64,000 bases of DNA from Duganella qianjiadongensis (GCF_009857915.1 NZ_WWCM01000010.1:62001-126000), one strand, 5' to 3'; shown: positions 1 to 9,297, numbered from the stretch's first letter. Numbers and translations are program-made. The notes: generated by a model not told the origin, from the sequence alone.

Positions 1-1686
1 GCCGACGAATTCGATCATCTTGGCGTAGGACTTCTGATAGCGCTTCCACACCGTGTCATTCTCGATCTTCATGCCGCCCACGGAGAAACCGCGCGCCACA
101 TCGGGCGGCATATTGGCCGCAAAGCCCCGATACGGCTCGTTCATATCGCCATCACGCTGTTGCAGGAAGGCGAAGGCCGTCAGGGTAGGATCGATGGAAA
201 TCTGCTTCTTCACCAGCCCTGCCACGAAATCCTTGTACGGCTTGCTGTTGAAGTCCATATCGGCCACTTTTTCGGCCGGCAGGATGAAGCGGTTCAGGTT
301 ACGGGTTTCCGTGTCCGGCTTGACGAGGAAGTTCAGCAGCACCTGATTGATGTGCTGGATTTCGTCGTAGCCGGCATCGAGCGCTTCCTGCGCGCGCAGA
401 CCAGCCGGAATGTGGCCGGAAACGCGCATGCCGCGGCTGTGCGCATAGGCCACCGTGTCTTTCAGGATGGCTTTAGGGAAGGAGTTATAGATTTTCAGCT
501 GCGGATAGCCATGCTGGGCATACCAGTCCACTGCCTTCTTGGCCTCGGCCAGATCCTTGATGACAAAGCCGTTATTGGCGCTGAACGGGCTCTCGCCTTC
601 GAGGAAACCGGCCGGCACCACTTGCGGCGCCAGCAGCTTGCCCGCCGCCGTTTCATCGAGCATGGCTTGCAGCTGGGCGTTATCGTTGCCCATGTCGCGC
701 ACGCTGGTCACGCCCGTAGACAGGTTCAGCGCACCGGACCAGCGATCCACGTGGCCGTGCATATCGAACAGGCCGGGCAGTACGATGCGCCCTTCCGCAT
801 CGATGGTGTTGGCCACGCCCTGTGCTGGCGAACCGGCAGGCAGCACGGCGGTAATCCGGCCACGCAGCAGATAGATATCGGACGGCGCGCCGACCACGGC
901 TTTTTCGCTATCGAACACGCGCGCATTGCGCACCACGGTCAGGCCCTTGAGCGGATGCTGCAGCTTGGCGGCCAGATCTTCCAGCATCCTGTTCTCGGCC
1001 TGCTTCTGGCGTGCTGCCAGTTGCGGCGCGACGCTCTGCCAGCCTTCTTCCAGTATGCTGGCAAAACCGGGAATGATGACGCCGAACAGGCGCGGCGTGC
1101 TGCCCGTAGTGGCCCAGTAGAACGCCGGCGACAGGCCCACGCCCGTCTGCGCTACCAGCTGCACGGTCTGTTTAGCGCCGCTAGCGCTGCTCACTTCCAG
1201 CGTATCGAGCACGGTCTGGGTCAGGGTACCGGATGGCAGCAGCGCCATTTTGTGATCGGGTGCTGCTGCCAGCACGCCGATGTAGGCCGACACCACTTCG
1301 AATGAACTATTCAGCGGCAGGTAGGCCGCGACGCCTTTGACGGTTTTCTGGCCCTGCTCGGAGGTAGACTTCCACTCGGCCTGATCGCCCTTGCGCTCGA
1401 AGCGCTCGTTGACCACCGCGCCGAAGGTGGAATTGCCCTGCACGCTGTAGCTGGTCATGCTGCCGTCGGCCGTCATGCGGAACTGTTCGGTCAGGTCCGG
1501 GCCACGGCCATTGTTTTTGAATTCGAAGCGTACTTTGGTGCTGCCGTCGTCGAGGTGCTCGGTGACCTGCGCGCCGATCTGCTTGGCGTTTTCGGAGATG
1601 ATCAGATACCTGGTAGTGCTGGCAGCATGAGCGCTGAATGCGGCGGCCAATGCCAGCGGCATGATGGCAAGTCGTTTGAGCAGCAA
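1..1686 (-). CDS. Exported amidohydrolase, 3' end outside the window
   Basis: Metal-dependent hydrolase of the imidazolonepropionase-like amidohydrolase superfamily, probably periplasmic; the substrate cannot be told. The chosen TTG start (1686) has a good AAGGGGA ribosome site and opens a signal peptide (LLKRLAIMPLALAAAFSAHA). About 170 residues without a recognised fold follow, then the catalytic barrel: the PGLFDMHGHVD metal motif (near 750-780), the QLKIYN lysine (near 490-510), the SGHIPAG histidine and the EIQHINQ histidine. The last metal-binding Asp would lie beyond base 1. A GTG at 1701 is an alternative start with a poorer ribosome site. It lies 22 bases after moeB, so it probably ends the gpmA-envC-ctpA-moeB transcript. 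Family is firm, function is not. Confidence 0.85.
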   Translation of the reverse strand, partial: MLLKRLAIMPLALAAAFSAHAASTTRYLIISENAKQIGAQVTEHLDDGSTKVRFEFKNNGRGPDLTEQFRMTADGSMTSYSVQGNSTFGAVVNERFERKGDQAEWKSTSEQGQKTVKGVAAYLPLNSSFEVVSAYIGVLAAAPDHKMALLPSGTLTQTVLDTLEVSSASGAKQTVQLVAQTGVGLSPAFYWATTGSTPRLFGVIIPGFASILEEGWQSVAPQLAARQKQAENRMLEDLAAKLQHPLKGLTVVRNARVFDSEKAVVGAPSDIYLLRGRITAVLPAGSPAQGVANTIDAEGRIVLPGLFDMHGHVDRWSGALNLSTGVTSVRDMGNDNAQLQAMLDETAAGKLLAPQVVPAGFLEGESPFSANNGFVIKDLAEAKKAVDWYAQHGYPQLKIYNSFPKAILKDTVAYAHSRGMRVSGHIPAGLRAQEALDAGYDEIQHINQVLLNFLVKPDTETRNLNRFILPAEKVADMDFNSKPYKDFVAGLVKKQISIDPTLTAFAFLQQRDGDMNEPYRGFAANMPPDVARGFSVGGMKIENDTVWKRYQKSYAKMIEFVG

Positions 1687-1708
1687 GATAGTCCCCTTCA
1701 CAGGTTGA

Positions 1709-2467
1709 TTAGTTGAGAGTGCAGCCTCTGCAGACCGGACAGTCGCCGTTGCGCGCCACGCTGATACTGGTCCACTCCATATACAAGCCGTCGAGCATCA
1801 GCAGCCGGCCGGCCAGTGACGTTCCGACGTCCATCAGCAGCTTGAGTGCTTCGGCCGCCTGCATGGCGCCCACCACACCCACCAGAGGCGCAAACACGCC
1901 CATGGTCGAACAGGCTACATCTTCGAATTTCTGATCCTGCGGGAACAGGCAGGAATAGCAGGGCTGGGTGCCGCTGCGCGGATCGAATACGCTGATCTGG
2001 CCATCGAAGCGGATCACGGCGCCCGATACCAGCGGCTTGCACAGCGCCACACAGGCACGGTTGACGGCGTGGCGGGTGGCGAAGTTGTCGCTGCAGTCGA
2101 GCACCACATCGGCTTCGGCCACCAGCGCCTGCAGGCGCGCTTCATCGGCGCGCTCGTTGAGCGCAATCACGCTGATTTCAGGATTGATCTGGCCCAGCGT
2201 CTGGCGCGCCGATTCGGCCTTGGGCTGCCCTACCCGCTCGGTAGTGTGGGCGATCTGGCGCTGCAGATTGGTCAGGTCTACTGTGTCGTTATCGACCAGC
2301 GTAATCTGCCCCACGCCGGCCGAGGCCAGATACATGGCAGCCGGCGAACCGAGGCCACCGGCACCGATCACCAGCGCACGCGCAGCCAGCAGCTTCTGCT
2401 GGCCTTCGATACCGATCTGGTCGAGCAGTATATGGCGCGAGTAGCGCAGCAGCTGCTGATCGTTCAT
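1709..2467 (-). CDS. moeB: MoeB/ThiF/HesA-family adenylyltransferase (E1-like)
   Basis: Adenylates the C-terminal glycine of a ubiquitin-like sulfur carrier (MoaD or ThiS) for molybdopterin or thiamine synthesis; cytoplasmic. The 252-aa protein is full length for the family. Visible: nucleotide loop GAGGLGS (36-41), the DNDTVDLTNLQRQ segment (59-71), zinc cysteines C170/C173 (CYSC) and C243/C246 (CPVC), and C186 in ACSTMG at the usual catalytic-cysteine position. Its ATG overlaps the ctpA stop by four bases, so translation is probably coupled. There is no rhodanese domain, so it is the short MoeB/ThiF form. MoeB versus ThiF cannot be separated here; a MoaD/ThiS-like gene lies far away at 57985. 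Confidence 0.85.
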   Translation of the reverse strand: MNDQQLLRYSRHILLDQIGIEGQQKLLAARALVIGAGGLGSPAAMYLASAGVGQITLVDNDTVDLTNLQRQIAHTTERVGQPKAESARQTLGQINPEISVIALNERADEARLQALVAEADVVLDCSDNFATRHAVNRACVALCKPLVSGAVIRFDGQISVFDPRSGTQPCYSCLFPQDQKFEDVACSTMGVFAPLVGVVGAMQAAEALKLLMDVGTSLAGRLLMLDGLYMEWTSISVARNGDCPVCRGCTLN

Positions 2468-3945
2468 GGCCGTGGCGACGGGGCGGACTTGGCAGCCGAT
2501 GCGGCCGACGCGGCGGCCGAAGCTGCTGCAGCAGCAGTAGCCGGTCCATCGGCCTTGGACAGCTGTACCGACAGGCCCTTGAAGTGGCGCAGCGCCTGCT
2601 GCAGCTGGAAGTCATCCTTGGAACCGAATTCCACCGGCTTGGCCTTCTTCGCCAGCGCCGCCGCACGCAGTTCTTCTTCCAGCTCGTCGCGCTGCGGCCC
2701 TTGGGACTGGGCGGCAGCCGGATCGCTATCGTTATTCAGGTGCTTCTGCAGATCGGCTTCGCGCACGCGCAGGCCCTTCATCGCGTCGCCTTCGGCACTT
2801 TCATCTACCAGCAGATCCGGTACGATGCCGCGCGCCTGGATCGAACGGTTGAGCGGCGTGTAATAGCGCGCCGTGGTCAGCTTGACGGCCGTATCGGCGG
2901 TAAGCTGGCGCAGCGTCTGCACCGAACCTTTACCGAAAGTCTGCGAACCCATGATGATGGCGCGCTTGTAGTCCTGCAGCGCACCGGCCACGATTTCCGA
3001 CGCCGACGCCGAACCGGCGTTCACCAGCACCACCATCGGCACGTCTTTCAGGGCGGCCGGCAGTTTGGCTAGCGGGTCGTTCTTGCCGCGCACGACATAG
3101 TACTCGGGGCGGGCATAGAAAGTCTGCTTGGAGTCGGCCAGCTGGCCATTGGTGGACACCACCACGGCATCCTTAGGCAGGAAGGCAGCCGAAACGCCGA
3201 TCGCACCGGGCACCACGCCACCGGGATCATTGCGCAGATCGAGCACCAGCCCTTTCAGATGCGGGTCCTGCGCATACAGCGCAGCGAGCTTTTTGGCCAT
3301 ATCGTCCACGGTCGGCTCCTGGAACTGCGAAATGCGCAGCCATGCATAACCGGGTTCTATCATTTTGGCTTTGACGCTCTGCACGCGGATTTCCTCGCGC
3401 ATGATGGTCAGCACCAGCGGTTTGTCTTCATCCTTGCGGCTGATGGTCACCACCACCTTGGTACGCGGCTCGCCGCGCATTTTCTTCACACTTTCATCGA
3501 GCGACATGCCTTTGATGGGCGTGCTATCGATGCGGGTAATCAGGTCGCCAGCCTTGATGCCGGCCTTGAAAGCAGGCGTATCCTCGATCGGCGACACCAC
3601 CTTCAGATAGCCGTCTTCCATGCCCACTTCGATGCCGATGCCGACAAACTTGCCCTCGACGGTTTCGCGCATTTCCGCAAAAGCCTTCTTATCGAGATAG
3701 ACCGAATGGGGATCGAGCGACGCCACCATGCCGGAAATAGCTTCCGTCAGCAGCTTCTTGTCATCAACCGGCTCCACATAATCGCTCTTGATCAGACCAA
3801 AAACGTCGGATAGCTGGCGCAGTTCTTCCAGCGGCAACGGCGAGCCGCTGGCTTTCTGCGCTATCGCGGGATATTGCAGGGAGATGGCCACACCAGCCAC
3901 CATTCCCAATCCTACCAGGACCATGCTTTTGACTTTGTTGCCCAT
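2464..3945 (-). CDS. ctpA: S41 family C-terminal processing peptidase
   Basis: Periplasmic, membrane-anchored serine protease that degrades or trims proteins at their C termini (Prc/CtpA). It has 493 residues. An uncleaved-looking signal anchor lies at 8-28, a PDZ domain near 95-185, and a catalytic domain after it. S314 in SASASEI and K339 in FGKGSVQT are spaced by 25, as in E. coli Prc (S430/K455). The C-terminal 35 residues are Ala/Ser/Pro rich. It lies between envC and moeB. The CtpA-EnvC pairing fits a role in cell-wall hydrolase control, which is inference from neighbours. Confidence 0.92.
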   Translation of the reverse strand: MGNKVKSMVLVGLGMVAGVAISLQYPAIAQKASGSPLPLEELRQLSDVFGLIKSDYVEPVDDKKLLTEAISGMVASLDPHSVYLDKKAFAEMRETVEGKFVGIGIEVGMEDGYLKVVSPIEDTPAFKAGIKAGDLITRIDSTPIKGMSLDESVKKMRGEPRTKVVVTISRKDEDKPLVLTIMREEIRVQSVKAKMIEPGYAWLRISQFQEPTVDDMAKKLAALYAQDPHLKGLVLDLRNDPGGVVPGAIGVSAAFLPKDAVVVSTNGQLADSKQTFYARPEYYVVRGKNDPLAKLPAALKDVPMVVLVNAGSASASEIVAGALQDYKRAIIMGSQTFGKGSVQTLRQLTADTAVKLTTARYYTPLNRSIQARGIVPDLLVDESAEGDAMKGLRVREADLQKHLNNDSDPAAAQSQGPQRDELEEELRAAALAKKAKPVEFGSKDDFQLQQALRHFKGLSVQLSKADGPATAAAAASAAASAASAAKSAPSPRP

Positions 3946-3959
3946 TTTTCCCGCAAACC

Positions 3960-5450
3960 TTAAAACTTGATCCAGCCAGCCGGATCGAATGCCGCGCCCT
4001 GATGGCGTAGCTCGAAGTATAGACCCGATTCTTCCTGCCCGCCGCTGTTACCGGCCGTGGCGATCTGATCGCCGGGTTTAACGATGTCGCCTATGCGCTT
4101 GAGCAGCGTCTCGTTGTTACCGTAAATGCTCATGTACTGGCCACCGTGATCGACGATGATCAGGTTACCGAAGCCGCGCAGCCAGTCGGAAAACACCACC
4201 CGCCCGGCCGCAATGGCCTGAATGCCGGCGCCTTCGCTGGCGCGGATGAATACGCCCTTCCAGCTCGGGCCATCGCCACGCTTGCTGCCGAACTTCGCCG
4301 CCAGCTTGCCCGTCACGGGTGGCCGCAGCTGCCCTTTCAGGCTGGCGAAAGCGCCTGCCGGTGCGGCCGGCGCCAGCGCAATATCGGCCGGTTTGGCAGC
4401 TTCTTCGTCACGCGGCACAGATTTCGGTACTTCCACCGGCTTTTGCACCGCCACTTTCGCTTCCTCGGCCGGCTTCACGCTGCCTGCCTTGCCGCCATTG
4501 GCGCGTGCCAGCCGCTGGCGCTCGGCCTCGGCCGCCGCTGCTCTGGCCTGCGCACGCGCTTCCGCTTCGGCTTTCGCGCGGGCTTCGGCCCGTGCCGCCG
4601 CTAATTGTTCCTGACGTTTTTTCTCGGCCGCTGCGGCGATGGCCTGTTCCTGTATCAGCTTGTTGAGCTTATCGACCAGCCCACCCAGACGCTGTTCGTC
4701 GCGTTCCAGATTGCCCGCTTCCTTGCGCTGGGCCACCAGCTTCTTCGACAGATTGGCCAGCAGCGTGGCGCGCCGGCCCTTTTCCTGTTCCAGTTTCTGC
4801 TTCTGCTGTTTCTGCTCTTCGGCGATTTCCTGCAGCTCTTCCTTGGCGTTCTCCGCGTCGGCCTGATTGGTTTCCACCGCTTTCAGGTTGGCGCGCAGGG
4901 ACTCCAGCAAGCGCGCCTGCGCCTGCGATACATAAGCCATCATCTGCAGATCGCGGTTGATGCGGTTGGGGTTATCGCCCGAGAGCAGCAGCTTGATGCG
5001 GTCTTCATTGCCCGCTACGTACTGCTCGCGCAGCAGCCTGGCCAGCTGCTGCTTCTGCTGTCCCACTACCTGCGCCAGCCGCTCGTGCTCGGCCGCCAGC
5101 TGCTGCAGGCGCAGGTTGGTGGCATCCTGCTCCTGCCCCAGCTCGCGCAGCGAACGGTTGGCATCGGAAATCGCCTGCTCCGATTCGGCCAGCGTATCGG
5201 CCGCATCATCCTTGGCGCTTTCGGTCTTGCTGATGTCCTTCTTGAGCGCGCTGAGCTTCTGCTGCAAGCCGGCGCGCTCGGCCTCGGCCGCCGCTTTCTG
5301 CTTGCTGCGTTCGGTGGTCTTGCCGAAGGTGGCCGCCTGCGTGCCCTGCAGCGGCAGGGACAGCAGCAATGACACTAGCAAGGACGCCAGCAGCGGCACA
5401 GCGGCGCGCTGCAGGGCGGCGCGCCCGCGTGGGAGAGCAATCTGAGACAA
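3960..5450 (-). CDS. envC: EnvC-like murein hydrolase activator (degenerate LytM)
   Basis: Periplasmic activator of peptidoglycan amidases at division. Signal peptide (AVPLLASLLVSLLLSLPLQG), then a long Gln/Glu/Lys-rich coiled coil to about residue 290, an Ala/Pro linker, and a C-terminal M23/LytM fold. The metal ligands of active M23 enzymes are missing: the first His position reads KGVFIRASEG, and the HxH site reads YFELRHQG. That is the EnvC pattern, so it should be non-catalytic. The start is ambiguous: an ATG at 5513 would overlap gpmA by 62 bases. The TTG at 5450, two bases past the gpmA stop with AAGG upstream, is preferred (496 aa). ctpA follows after 14 bases. Confidence 0.88.
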   Translation of the reverse strand: MSQIALPRGRAALQRAAVPLLASLLVSLLLSLPLQGTQAATFGKTTERSKQKAAAEAERAGLQQKLSALKKDISKTESAKDDAADTLAESEQAISDANRSLRELGQEQDATNLRLQQLAAEHERLAQVVGQQKQQLARLLREQYVAGNEDRIKLLLSGDNPNRINRDLQMMAYVSQAQARLLESLRANLKAVETNQADAENAKEELQEIAEEQKQQKQKLEQEKGRRATLLANLSKKLVAQRKEAGNLERDEQRLGGLVDKLNKLIQEQAIAAAAEKKRQEQLAAARAEARAKAEAEARAQARAAAAEAERQRLARANGGKAGSVKPAEEAKVAVQKPVEVPKSVPRDEEAAKPADIALAPAAPAGAFASLKGQLRPPVTGKLAAKFGSKRGDGPSWKGVFIRASEGAGIQAIAAGRVVFSDWLRGFGNLIIVDHGGQYMSIYGNNETLLKRIGDIVKPGDQIATAGNSGGQEESGLYFELRHQGAAFDPAGWIKF

Positions 5451-5451
5451 A

Positions 5452-6198
5452 TTACTTGGCCTTACCCTGGTTGGCGACGGCTGCCTGGGCGGCAGCGATG
5501 GCATCGGCATCACCGAGGTAGTAGTGACGGAGTGGCTTGAGGTTTTCGTCCAGTTCGTACACCAGCGGCTGGCCGTTAGGGATGTTCAGGCCGACGATGT
5601 CGTTGTCGCTGATACCGTCCAGCATCTTGATCAGGGCGCGCAGGCTGTTGCCGTGGGCCGAGATGATGATTTTTTTGCCAGCACGGATAGCCGGAGCGAT
5701 TTCTTCTTCCCACACGGGCATGACACGGGCCACGGTGTCTTTCAGGCATTCGGTCAGCGGAATCTGTTCCTTGGACAGACCAGCGTAGCGCGGGTCGTTG
5801 AACGAGGTGCGGTCGTCGCCCGCTTCCAGCGCTGGCGGCGGGGTGTCGTAGCTGCGGCGCCATACCAGCACCTGATCGTCGCCGTACTTGGCGGCCGTTT
5901 CGGCCTTGTCCAGCCCCTGCAGGGCGCCATAGTGACGCTCGTTCAGACGCCAGTCGTTTTTCACTGGCAGATACATCATATCCATCTCGTCCATGGCCAG
6001 CCACAGGGTGCGGATGGCGCGCTTGAGTACCGAGGTGTAGGCCAGATCGAAGCTGTAACCGGCGTCTTTCAGGACCTTGCCGGCGGCTCTGGCTTCGCTC
6101 ACGCCTTTCTCGGTCAGATCAACATCGGTCCAGCCGGTGAAACGGTTCGAGAGGTTCCAGGTGGACTCGCCATGGCGCATGAATACGATTTTATACAT
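5452..6198 (-). CDS. gpmA: 2,3-bisphosphoglycerate-dependent phosphoglycerate mutase
   Basis: Glycolytic interconversion of 3- and 2-phosphoglycerate, cytoplasmic. The 248 residues match the dPGM length (E. coli 250). MRHGESTWN carries the phospho-accepting H9. [10 protein letters not shown] and the second histidine in [10 protein letters not shown] complete the active site. The ATG at 6198 is chosen because [11 protein letters not shown] is the family N terminus; a TTG five codons upstream is also in frame. It opens a minus-strand operon with envC, ctpA, moeB and the amidohydrolase, divergent from the rhodanese-grxC-secB genes. Confidence 0.96.
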   Translation of the reverse strand: MYKIVFMRHGESTWNLSNRFTGWTDVDLTEKGVSEARAAGKVLKDAGYSFDLAYTSVLKRAIRTLWLAMDEMDMMYLPVKNDWRLNERHYGALQGLDKAETAAKYGDDQVLVWRRSYDTPPPALEAGDDRTSFNDPRYAGLSKEQIPLTECLKDTVARVMPVWEEEIAPAIRAGKKIIISAHGNSLRALIKMLDGISDNDIVGLNIPNGQPLVYELDENLKPLRHYYLGDADAIAAAQAAVANQGKAK

Positions 6199-6269
6199 GT
6201 GAACTATCTTCAAAAAAGTGTGAACGGGACGGAAAACCGGTGCAGCAAGAACTCTTCCAGCTTCTATTT

Positions 6270-6275
6270 TATAAT
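6270..6275 (+). promoter_or_regulatory. Candidate -10 box of the rhodanese-grxC operon
   Basis: A perfect TATAAT lies 31 bases before the GTG chosen for the rhodanese. No good -35 hexamer is seen at 16-18 bases. The same AT-rich box read on the other strand (TATAAA) could serve gpmA. The position argues against starting the rhodanese at the ATG at 6240, which is upstream of the box. Confidence 0.4.
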
Positions 6276-6305
6276 GCGCGGATTAAGTTAAACCATTGGA
6301 TCCCT

Positions 6306-6707
6306 GTGAAATTCTTCATTGATAATATTTTCGTCATCGGCATCGTGGCTCTTTCGGGCGGTGCTCTGCTCTGGCCGGTACTTACCCAGCGCGGCAAACG
6401 CGCCACGGCACACGAAGTCACGGTCTTGATAAATGGCGGCAAAGCCACCATTGTTGATGTACGCGACGCAACGGAATTTGCCTCTGGTCACTTAGCCAAC
6501 GCTAAAAACATTCCGCTGGCCGATCTGGACAGCCGTATCGGCGAACTGGATAAAGCTAAGAGCAAATGCGTCATTCTGGTCTGCCAGAGCGGTGCCCGCT
6601 CCGGCGCCGCCGCAGGCAAACTGCTGAAAGCCGGCTTCACCGACGTCGTCAATCTGGACGGTGGCGTTGCTGCATGGCAAAAAGCCAACCTGCCGCTGGT
6701 GAAATAA
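6306..6707 (+). CDS. Membrane-anchored rhodanese-domain protein (YibN type)
   Basis: Single-domain rhodanese expected to carry a persulfide on C93 (VCQSGARSG). An N-terminal transmembrane helix (about 5-25) tethers it, so the domain probably faces the cytoplasm as in E. coli YibN. The 133-aa frame is read from GTG 6306; the in-frame ATG at 6240 would lie upstream of the -10 box. It is followed 14 bases later by grxC and then secB and gpsA, the same order as yibN-grxC-secB-gpsA in E. coli. Sulfurtransferase chemistry is inferred from the motif; the acceptor is unknown. Confidence 0.85.
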   Translation: MKFFIDNIFVIGIVALSGGALLWPVLTQRGKRATAHEVTVLINGGKATIVDVRDATEFASGHLANAKNIPLADLDSRIGELDKAKSKCVILVCQSGARSGAAAGKLLKAGFTDVVNLDGGVAAWQKANLPLVK

Positions 6708-6721
6708 AGGAAGGAATTACC

Positions 6722-6982
6722 ATGACTGCCCGAGTAATCATGTACACCACTGCCGTATGCCCTTACTGCGTACGCGCCGAGCGCCTGCTGGAATCCAAGG
6801 GCGTGACCACGCTGGAAAAAATCCGTGTCGATCTGGATCCGGAACAGCGCATGGCCATGATGGAAAAGACCGGCCGCCGCACCGTGCCACAGATTTACAT
6901 CGGTGACACCCATGTGGGCGGTTTCGATGACCTGTATGCGCTTGATCAAGCGGGTGGCCTGATCCCCTTGTTAAATGGCTAA
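6722..6982 (+). CDS. grxC: Glutaredoxin 3
   Basis: Small cytoplasmic dithiol glutaredoxin reducing protein and glutathione mixed disulfides. It has 86 residues with the CPYC active site (C13/C16), the TVPQIYIGD cis-proline segment and the GGFDDLYALD glutathione-binding segment. A strong AAGGAAGGAA ribosome site precedes the ATG. It is co-oriented with the rhodanese and lies upstream of secB, with probable separate transcription of secB. Confidence 0.95.
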   Translation: MTARVIMYTTAVCPYCVRAERLLESKGVTTLEKIRVDLDPEQRMAMMEKTGRRTVPQIYIGDTHVGGFDDLYALDQAGGLIPLLNG

Positions 6983-7019
6983 ACGCCACCAAATACAACG
7001 TCGGCATGGTTGAAATGCT

Positions 7020-7046
7020 TTGAAATCATAATGATTTTGATACAAT
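7020..7046 (+). promoter_or_regulatory. Candidate secB promoter
   Basis: TTGAAA (7020-7025) and TACAAT (7041-7046) are near-consensus, but the 15-base spacing is short. It is the only sigma70-like pair in the grxC-secB gap and sits about 90 bases before secB. Weak call. Confidence 0.3.
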
Positions 7047-7090
7047 TGCCCTCGCGTTTGGATGGCAATACAACCAAGCAAACATTCTCT

Positions 7091-7108
7091 GAGCGGCGCA
7101 AGCCGCTC
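7091..7108 (+). other. GNRA-capped hairpin in the secB leader
   Basis: GAGCGGC-GCAA-GCCGCTC forms a perfect 7-bp stem closed by a GNRA tetraloop, ending 25 bases before the secB ATG. No U-tract follows, so it is not a terminator. The secB ribosome site itself is weak. A role in mRNA stability or translation control is inference. Confidence 0.55.
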
Positions 7109-7133
7109 GATTTCACTACAACGAAAGCGTTCC

Positions 7134-7619
7134 ATGTCTGACGAAACTCAACAACCAGTTTTCCAAATCCAACGCGTCTACCTGAAGGACCTGTCGCTGG
7201 AACAACCAAATTCCCCAGCGATCTTCCTGGAACAAGAAGCTCCTAGCATCGAAGTCGCTCTGGACGTTGGCGCGTCGCCACTGGCCGAAGGCATCTTCGA
7301 GTCGACCGTCACCATCACCGTGACCGCTAAAGTCAAAGACAAGGTCGCTTTCCTGGTAGAAGGCAAACAAGCCGGTATCTTCGAAGCACGCAACATTCCT
7401 GCTGAACAGCTCGATCCGCTGCTGGGCATCGGTTGCCCTAACATCGTCTACCCTTACCTGCGTGCCAACATCGCTGACGTGATCACCCGTGCCGGTTTCC
7501 CTCCAGTACATCTGGCTGAAATCAACTTCGAAGTGTTCTACCAGCAACGTCTGCAAGCAATGGCCGAAGCCGCTGCTGCTGCACCAGCTGCCGCCGCTGA
7601 CGGCGCTACCACCCACTAA
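7134..7619 (+). CDS. secB: Protein-export chaperone SecB
   Basis: Cytoplasmic tetrameric chaperone that keeps preproteins unfolded and hands them to SecA. It has 161 residues. The family hallmarks [19 protein letters not shown] at the N terminus and the [33 protein letters not shown] block are seen (cited here in part as PNIVYPYLR and [13 protein letters not shown]). An Ala-rich tail ends the protein. The ATG at 7134 gives the standard [12 protein letters not shown] N terminus; the frame is open further upstream but without support. It lies between grxC and gpsA, the conserved order. Confidence 0.96.
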   Translation: MSDETQQPVFQIQRVYLKDLSLEQPNSPAIFLEQEAPSIEVALDVGASPLAEGIFESTVTITVTAKVKDKVAFLVEGKQAGIFEARNIPAEQLDPLLGIGCPNIVYPYLRANIADVITRAGFPPVHLAEINFEVFYQQRLQAMAEAAAAAPAAAADGATTH

Positions 7620-7642
7620 GCAAGCGCTTAGCTGGCTGGTTC

Positions 7643-7670
7643 CTGCTGCCGGACGCCCGTCCGGCAGCAG
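7643..7670 (+). other. 12-bp hairpin between secB and the SH3 gene
   Basis: CTGCTGCCGGAC-GCCC-GTCCGGCAGCAG is a perfect 12-bp stem with a 4-base loop, 23 bases past the secB stop. It lacks a T-tract, so it is more likely an mRNA-stabilising or processing structure, or a weak terminator. Confidence 0.5.
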
Positions 7671-7719
7671 CAATACCCCCAGGTGAGCAGCTGCGCTCCC
7701 GTACCTTGCTAGGCATCCC

Positions 7720-8163
7720 ATGAGCTTTCCCCGTTTCCTGATCAGTCTGTCCCTGTTGCTGGCCGCGTCCAGTAGCCATGCGTTCGACTTCAAAACCGTG
7801 GGTGCCGCCCCTGTGATCCTGTATGACGCCCCTTCCACCAAAGGCGGCAAGCTGTACGTCGTGCCCCGTGGTGCACCGCTGGAAGTGGTGCTGGCCTATG
7901 GCGACTGGCTCAAAGTACGCGATGCGGCAGGCGCGCTGGCCTGGACCGAAGCCAAAGGCCTGAGCGCCAAACACAATGTCATCGTGCGCGCGGCCAATGT
8001 GAAAGTACGCGCCACGGCGGACGACAATGCCAGCCCCGCCTTCATAGCCGATAAGGATGTGCTGCTCGAAGTCATGGAACCGGCCGCCAACGGCTGGATC
8101 AAGGTGCGTCATCGCGACGGCCTGAGCGGTTACGTCAAAAGTAGCGAAGTCTGGGGCATATAA
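7720..8163 (+). CDS. Exported SH3-domain protein
   Basis: 147 residues: signal peptide (FLISLSLLLAASSSHA), then two bacterial SH3-like repeats (about 25-80 and 85-145), ending in the typical SGYVKSSEVWGI. Such domains usually bind peptidoglycan or act as protein-protein modules in the periplasm. No catalytic domain is present. It lies 42 bases upstream of gpsA and is probably co-transcribed with it. The exact role is unknown. Confidence 0.8.
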   Translation: MSFPRFLISLSLLLAASSSHAFDFKTVGAAPVILYDAPSTKGGKLYVVPRGAPLEVVLAYGDWLKVRDAAGALAWTEAKGLSAKHNVIVRAANVKVRATADDNASPAFIADKDVLLEVMEPAANGWIKVRHRDGLSGYVKSSEVWGI

Positions 8164-8205
8164 TGTTGCCACGGCGTGCGTGCGCCGTCTGGCCAACGAG
8201 GTGTC

Positions 8206-9243
8206 ATGCAAGAATCAACTAAACAAACGGCGGCTGTCCGTCAGGTAACCGTGCTGGGCGCTGGCGCCTGGGGCACGGCTGTTGCTATGGCGTTGGCCCA
8301 GCGTCACGACGTCATGCTGTGGGGCCGCAACGGCGCCGCCATGGCCGCCATGGCCGAGGCACGCGTCAATCAGGATTATCTGCCCGACCAGCCGTTTCCG
8401 GCTGGTCTCAAAATCAGCAGCGATTTCGCTACTGCGCTGGCCCACGTTGCCCGCCCCGACAGTCTGCTGATCGCCGCCTGCCCGGTGGCCGGCCTGCGCC
8501 CTTTGCTGGCGCAGCTCAAGGCTTACCCGATACCGAATGTGGTGTGGCTGTGCAAGGGCTTCGAATACGACACCGGCCTGCTGCCGCACCAGATCGTGCG
8601 TGAAGTGCTGGGTGATAGCGTGGCCGGTGGCGCCCTGTCAGGTCCATCGTTTGCGCAGGAAGTGGCACGCGGCCTGCCCTGTGCCCTGACCATCGCCTCA
8701 ACCGACGCTGCGCTGCGCGAGCGCGTGGTGGCCACCGTGCATGGCGGCAATCTGCGGGTCTATTCGAGTACCGATCTGGTGGGCGTCGAGGTGGGTGGCG
8801 CCGTGAAAAATGTGCTGGCCATCGCCACCGGCGTGGCCGACGGGCTGGGGCTGGGCCTGAATGCCCGTGCCGCCCTGATTACGCGCGGACTGGCGGAAAT
8901 TACCCGTCTGGGCGCGACGCTGGGCGGACAGACGGAAACCTTTATGGGCCTGACCGGCATGGGCGACCTGATCCTCACCTGCACGGGCGATCTGTCGCGC
9001 AACCGCCGCGTCGGCCTCGGTCTGGCGCAAGGCAAGGCGCTCGAACAGATCGTGCAGGAACTCGGTCATGTGGCCGAAGGCGTGCCCTGCGCCAAGGCTG
9101 TGCGCGAACTGGCAGGCAAGCTGGGCGTGGAGATGCCGATCACCAACGCCGTGGCTGGCGTGCTGTTCGATGGCGACCAGCCGCCAGCGATGGTGGCACG
9201 CCTGCTAGCCCGTGACCCGCGCGACGAAGCGGTGCAACGCTAG
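8206..9243 (+). CDS. gpsA: NAD(P)-dependent glycerol-3-phosphate dehydrogenase
   Basis: Makes sn-glycerol 3-phosphate from dihydroxyacetone phosphate for phospholipid synthesis; cytoplasmic. It has 345 residues. [10 protein letters not shown] is the nucleotide loop, [12 protein letters not shown] contains the catalytic Lys, and [14 protein letters not shown] and [16 protein letters not shown] are family blocks. ATG 8206 follows CGAGGTG and is preferred to an upstream GTG (8176). It closes the plus-strand run that begins at the rhodanese. Confidence 0.96.
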   Translation: MQESTKQTAAVRQVTVLGAGAWGTAVAMALAQRHDVMLWGRNGAAMAAMAEARVNQDYLPDQPFPAGLKISSDFATALAHVARPDSLLIAACPVAGLRPLLAQLKAYPIPNVVWLCKGFEYDTGLLPHQIVREVLGDSVAGGALSGPSFAQEVARGLPCALTIASTDAALRERVVATVHGGNLRVYSSTDLVGVEVGGAVKNVLAIATGVADGLGLGLNARAALITRGLAEITRLGATLGGQTETFMGLTGMGDLILTCTGDLSRNRRVGLGLAQGKALEQIVQELGHVAEGVPCAKAVRELAGKLGVEMPITNAVAGVLFDGDQPPAMVARLLARDPRDEAVQR

Positions 9244-9297
9244 GCAGGCGGCAGTCCAGCCTCGCTGAGCGCTGGCCTGTTGCTGACGCGCCCGCCT

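Noticed and set aside
160..1305. Long plus-strand frame of 381 codons
   Set aside because: Mirror of the amidohydrolase on the minus strand, whose catalytic motifs are clear; the plus frame has no motif or ribosome site.
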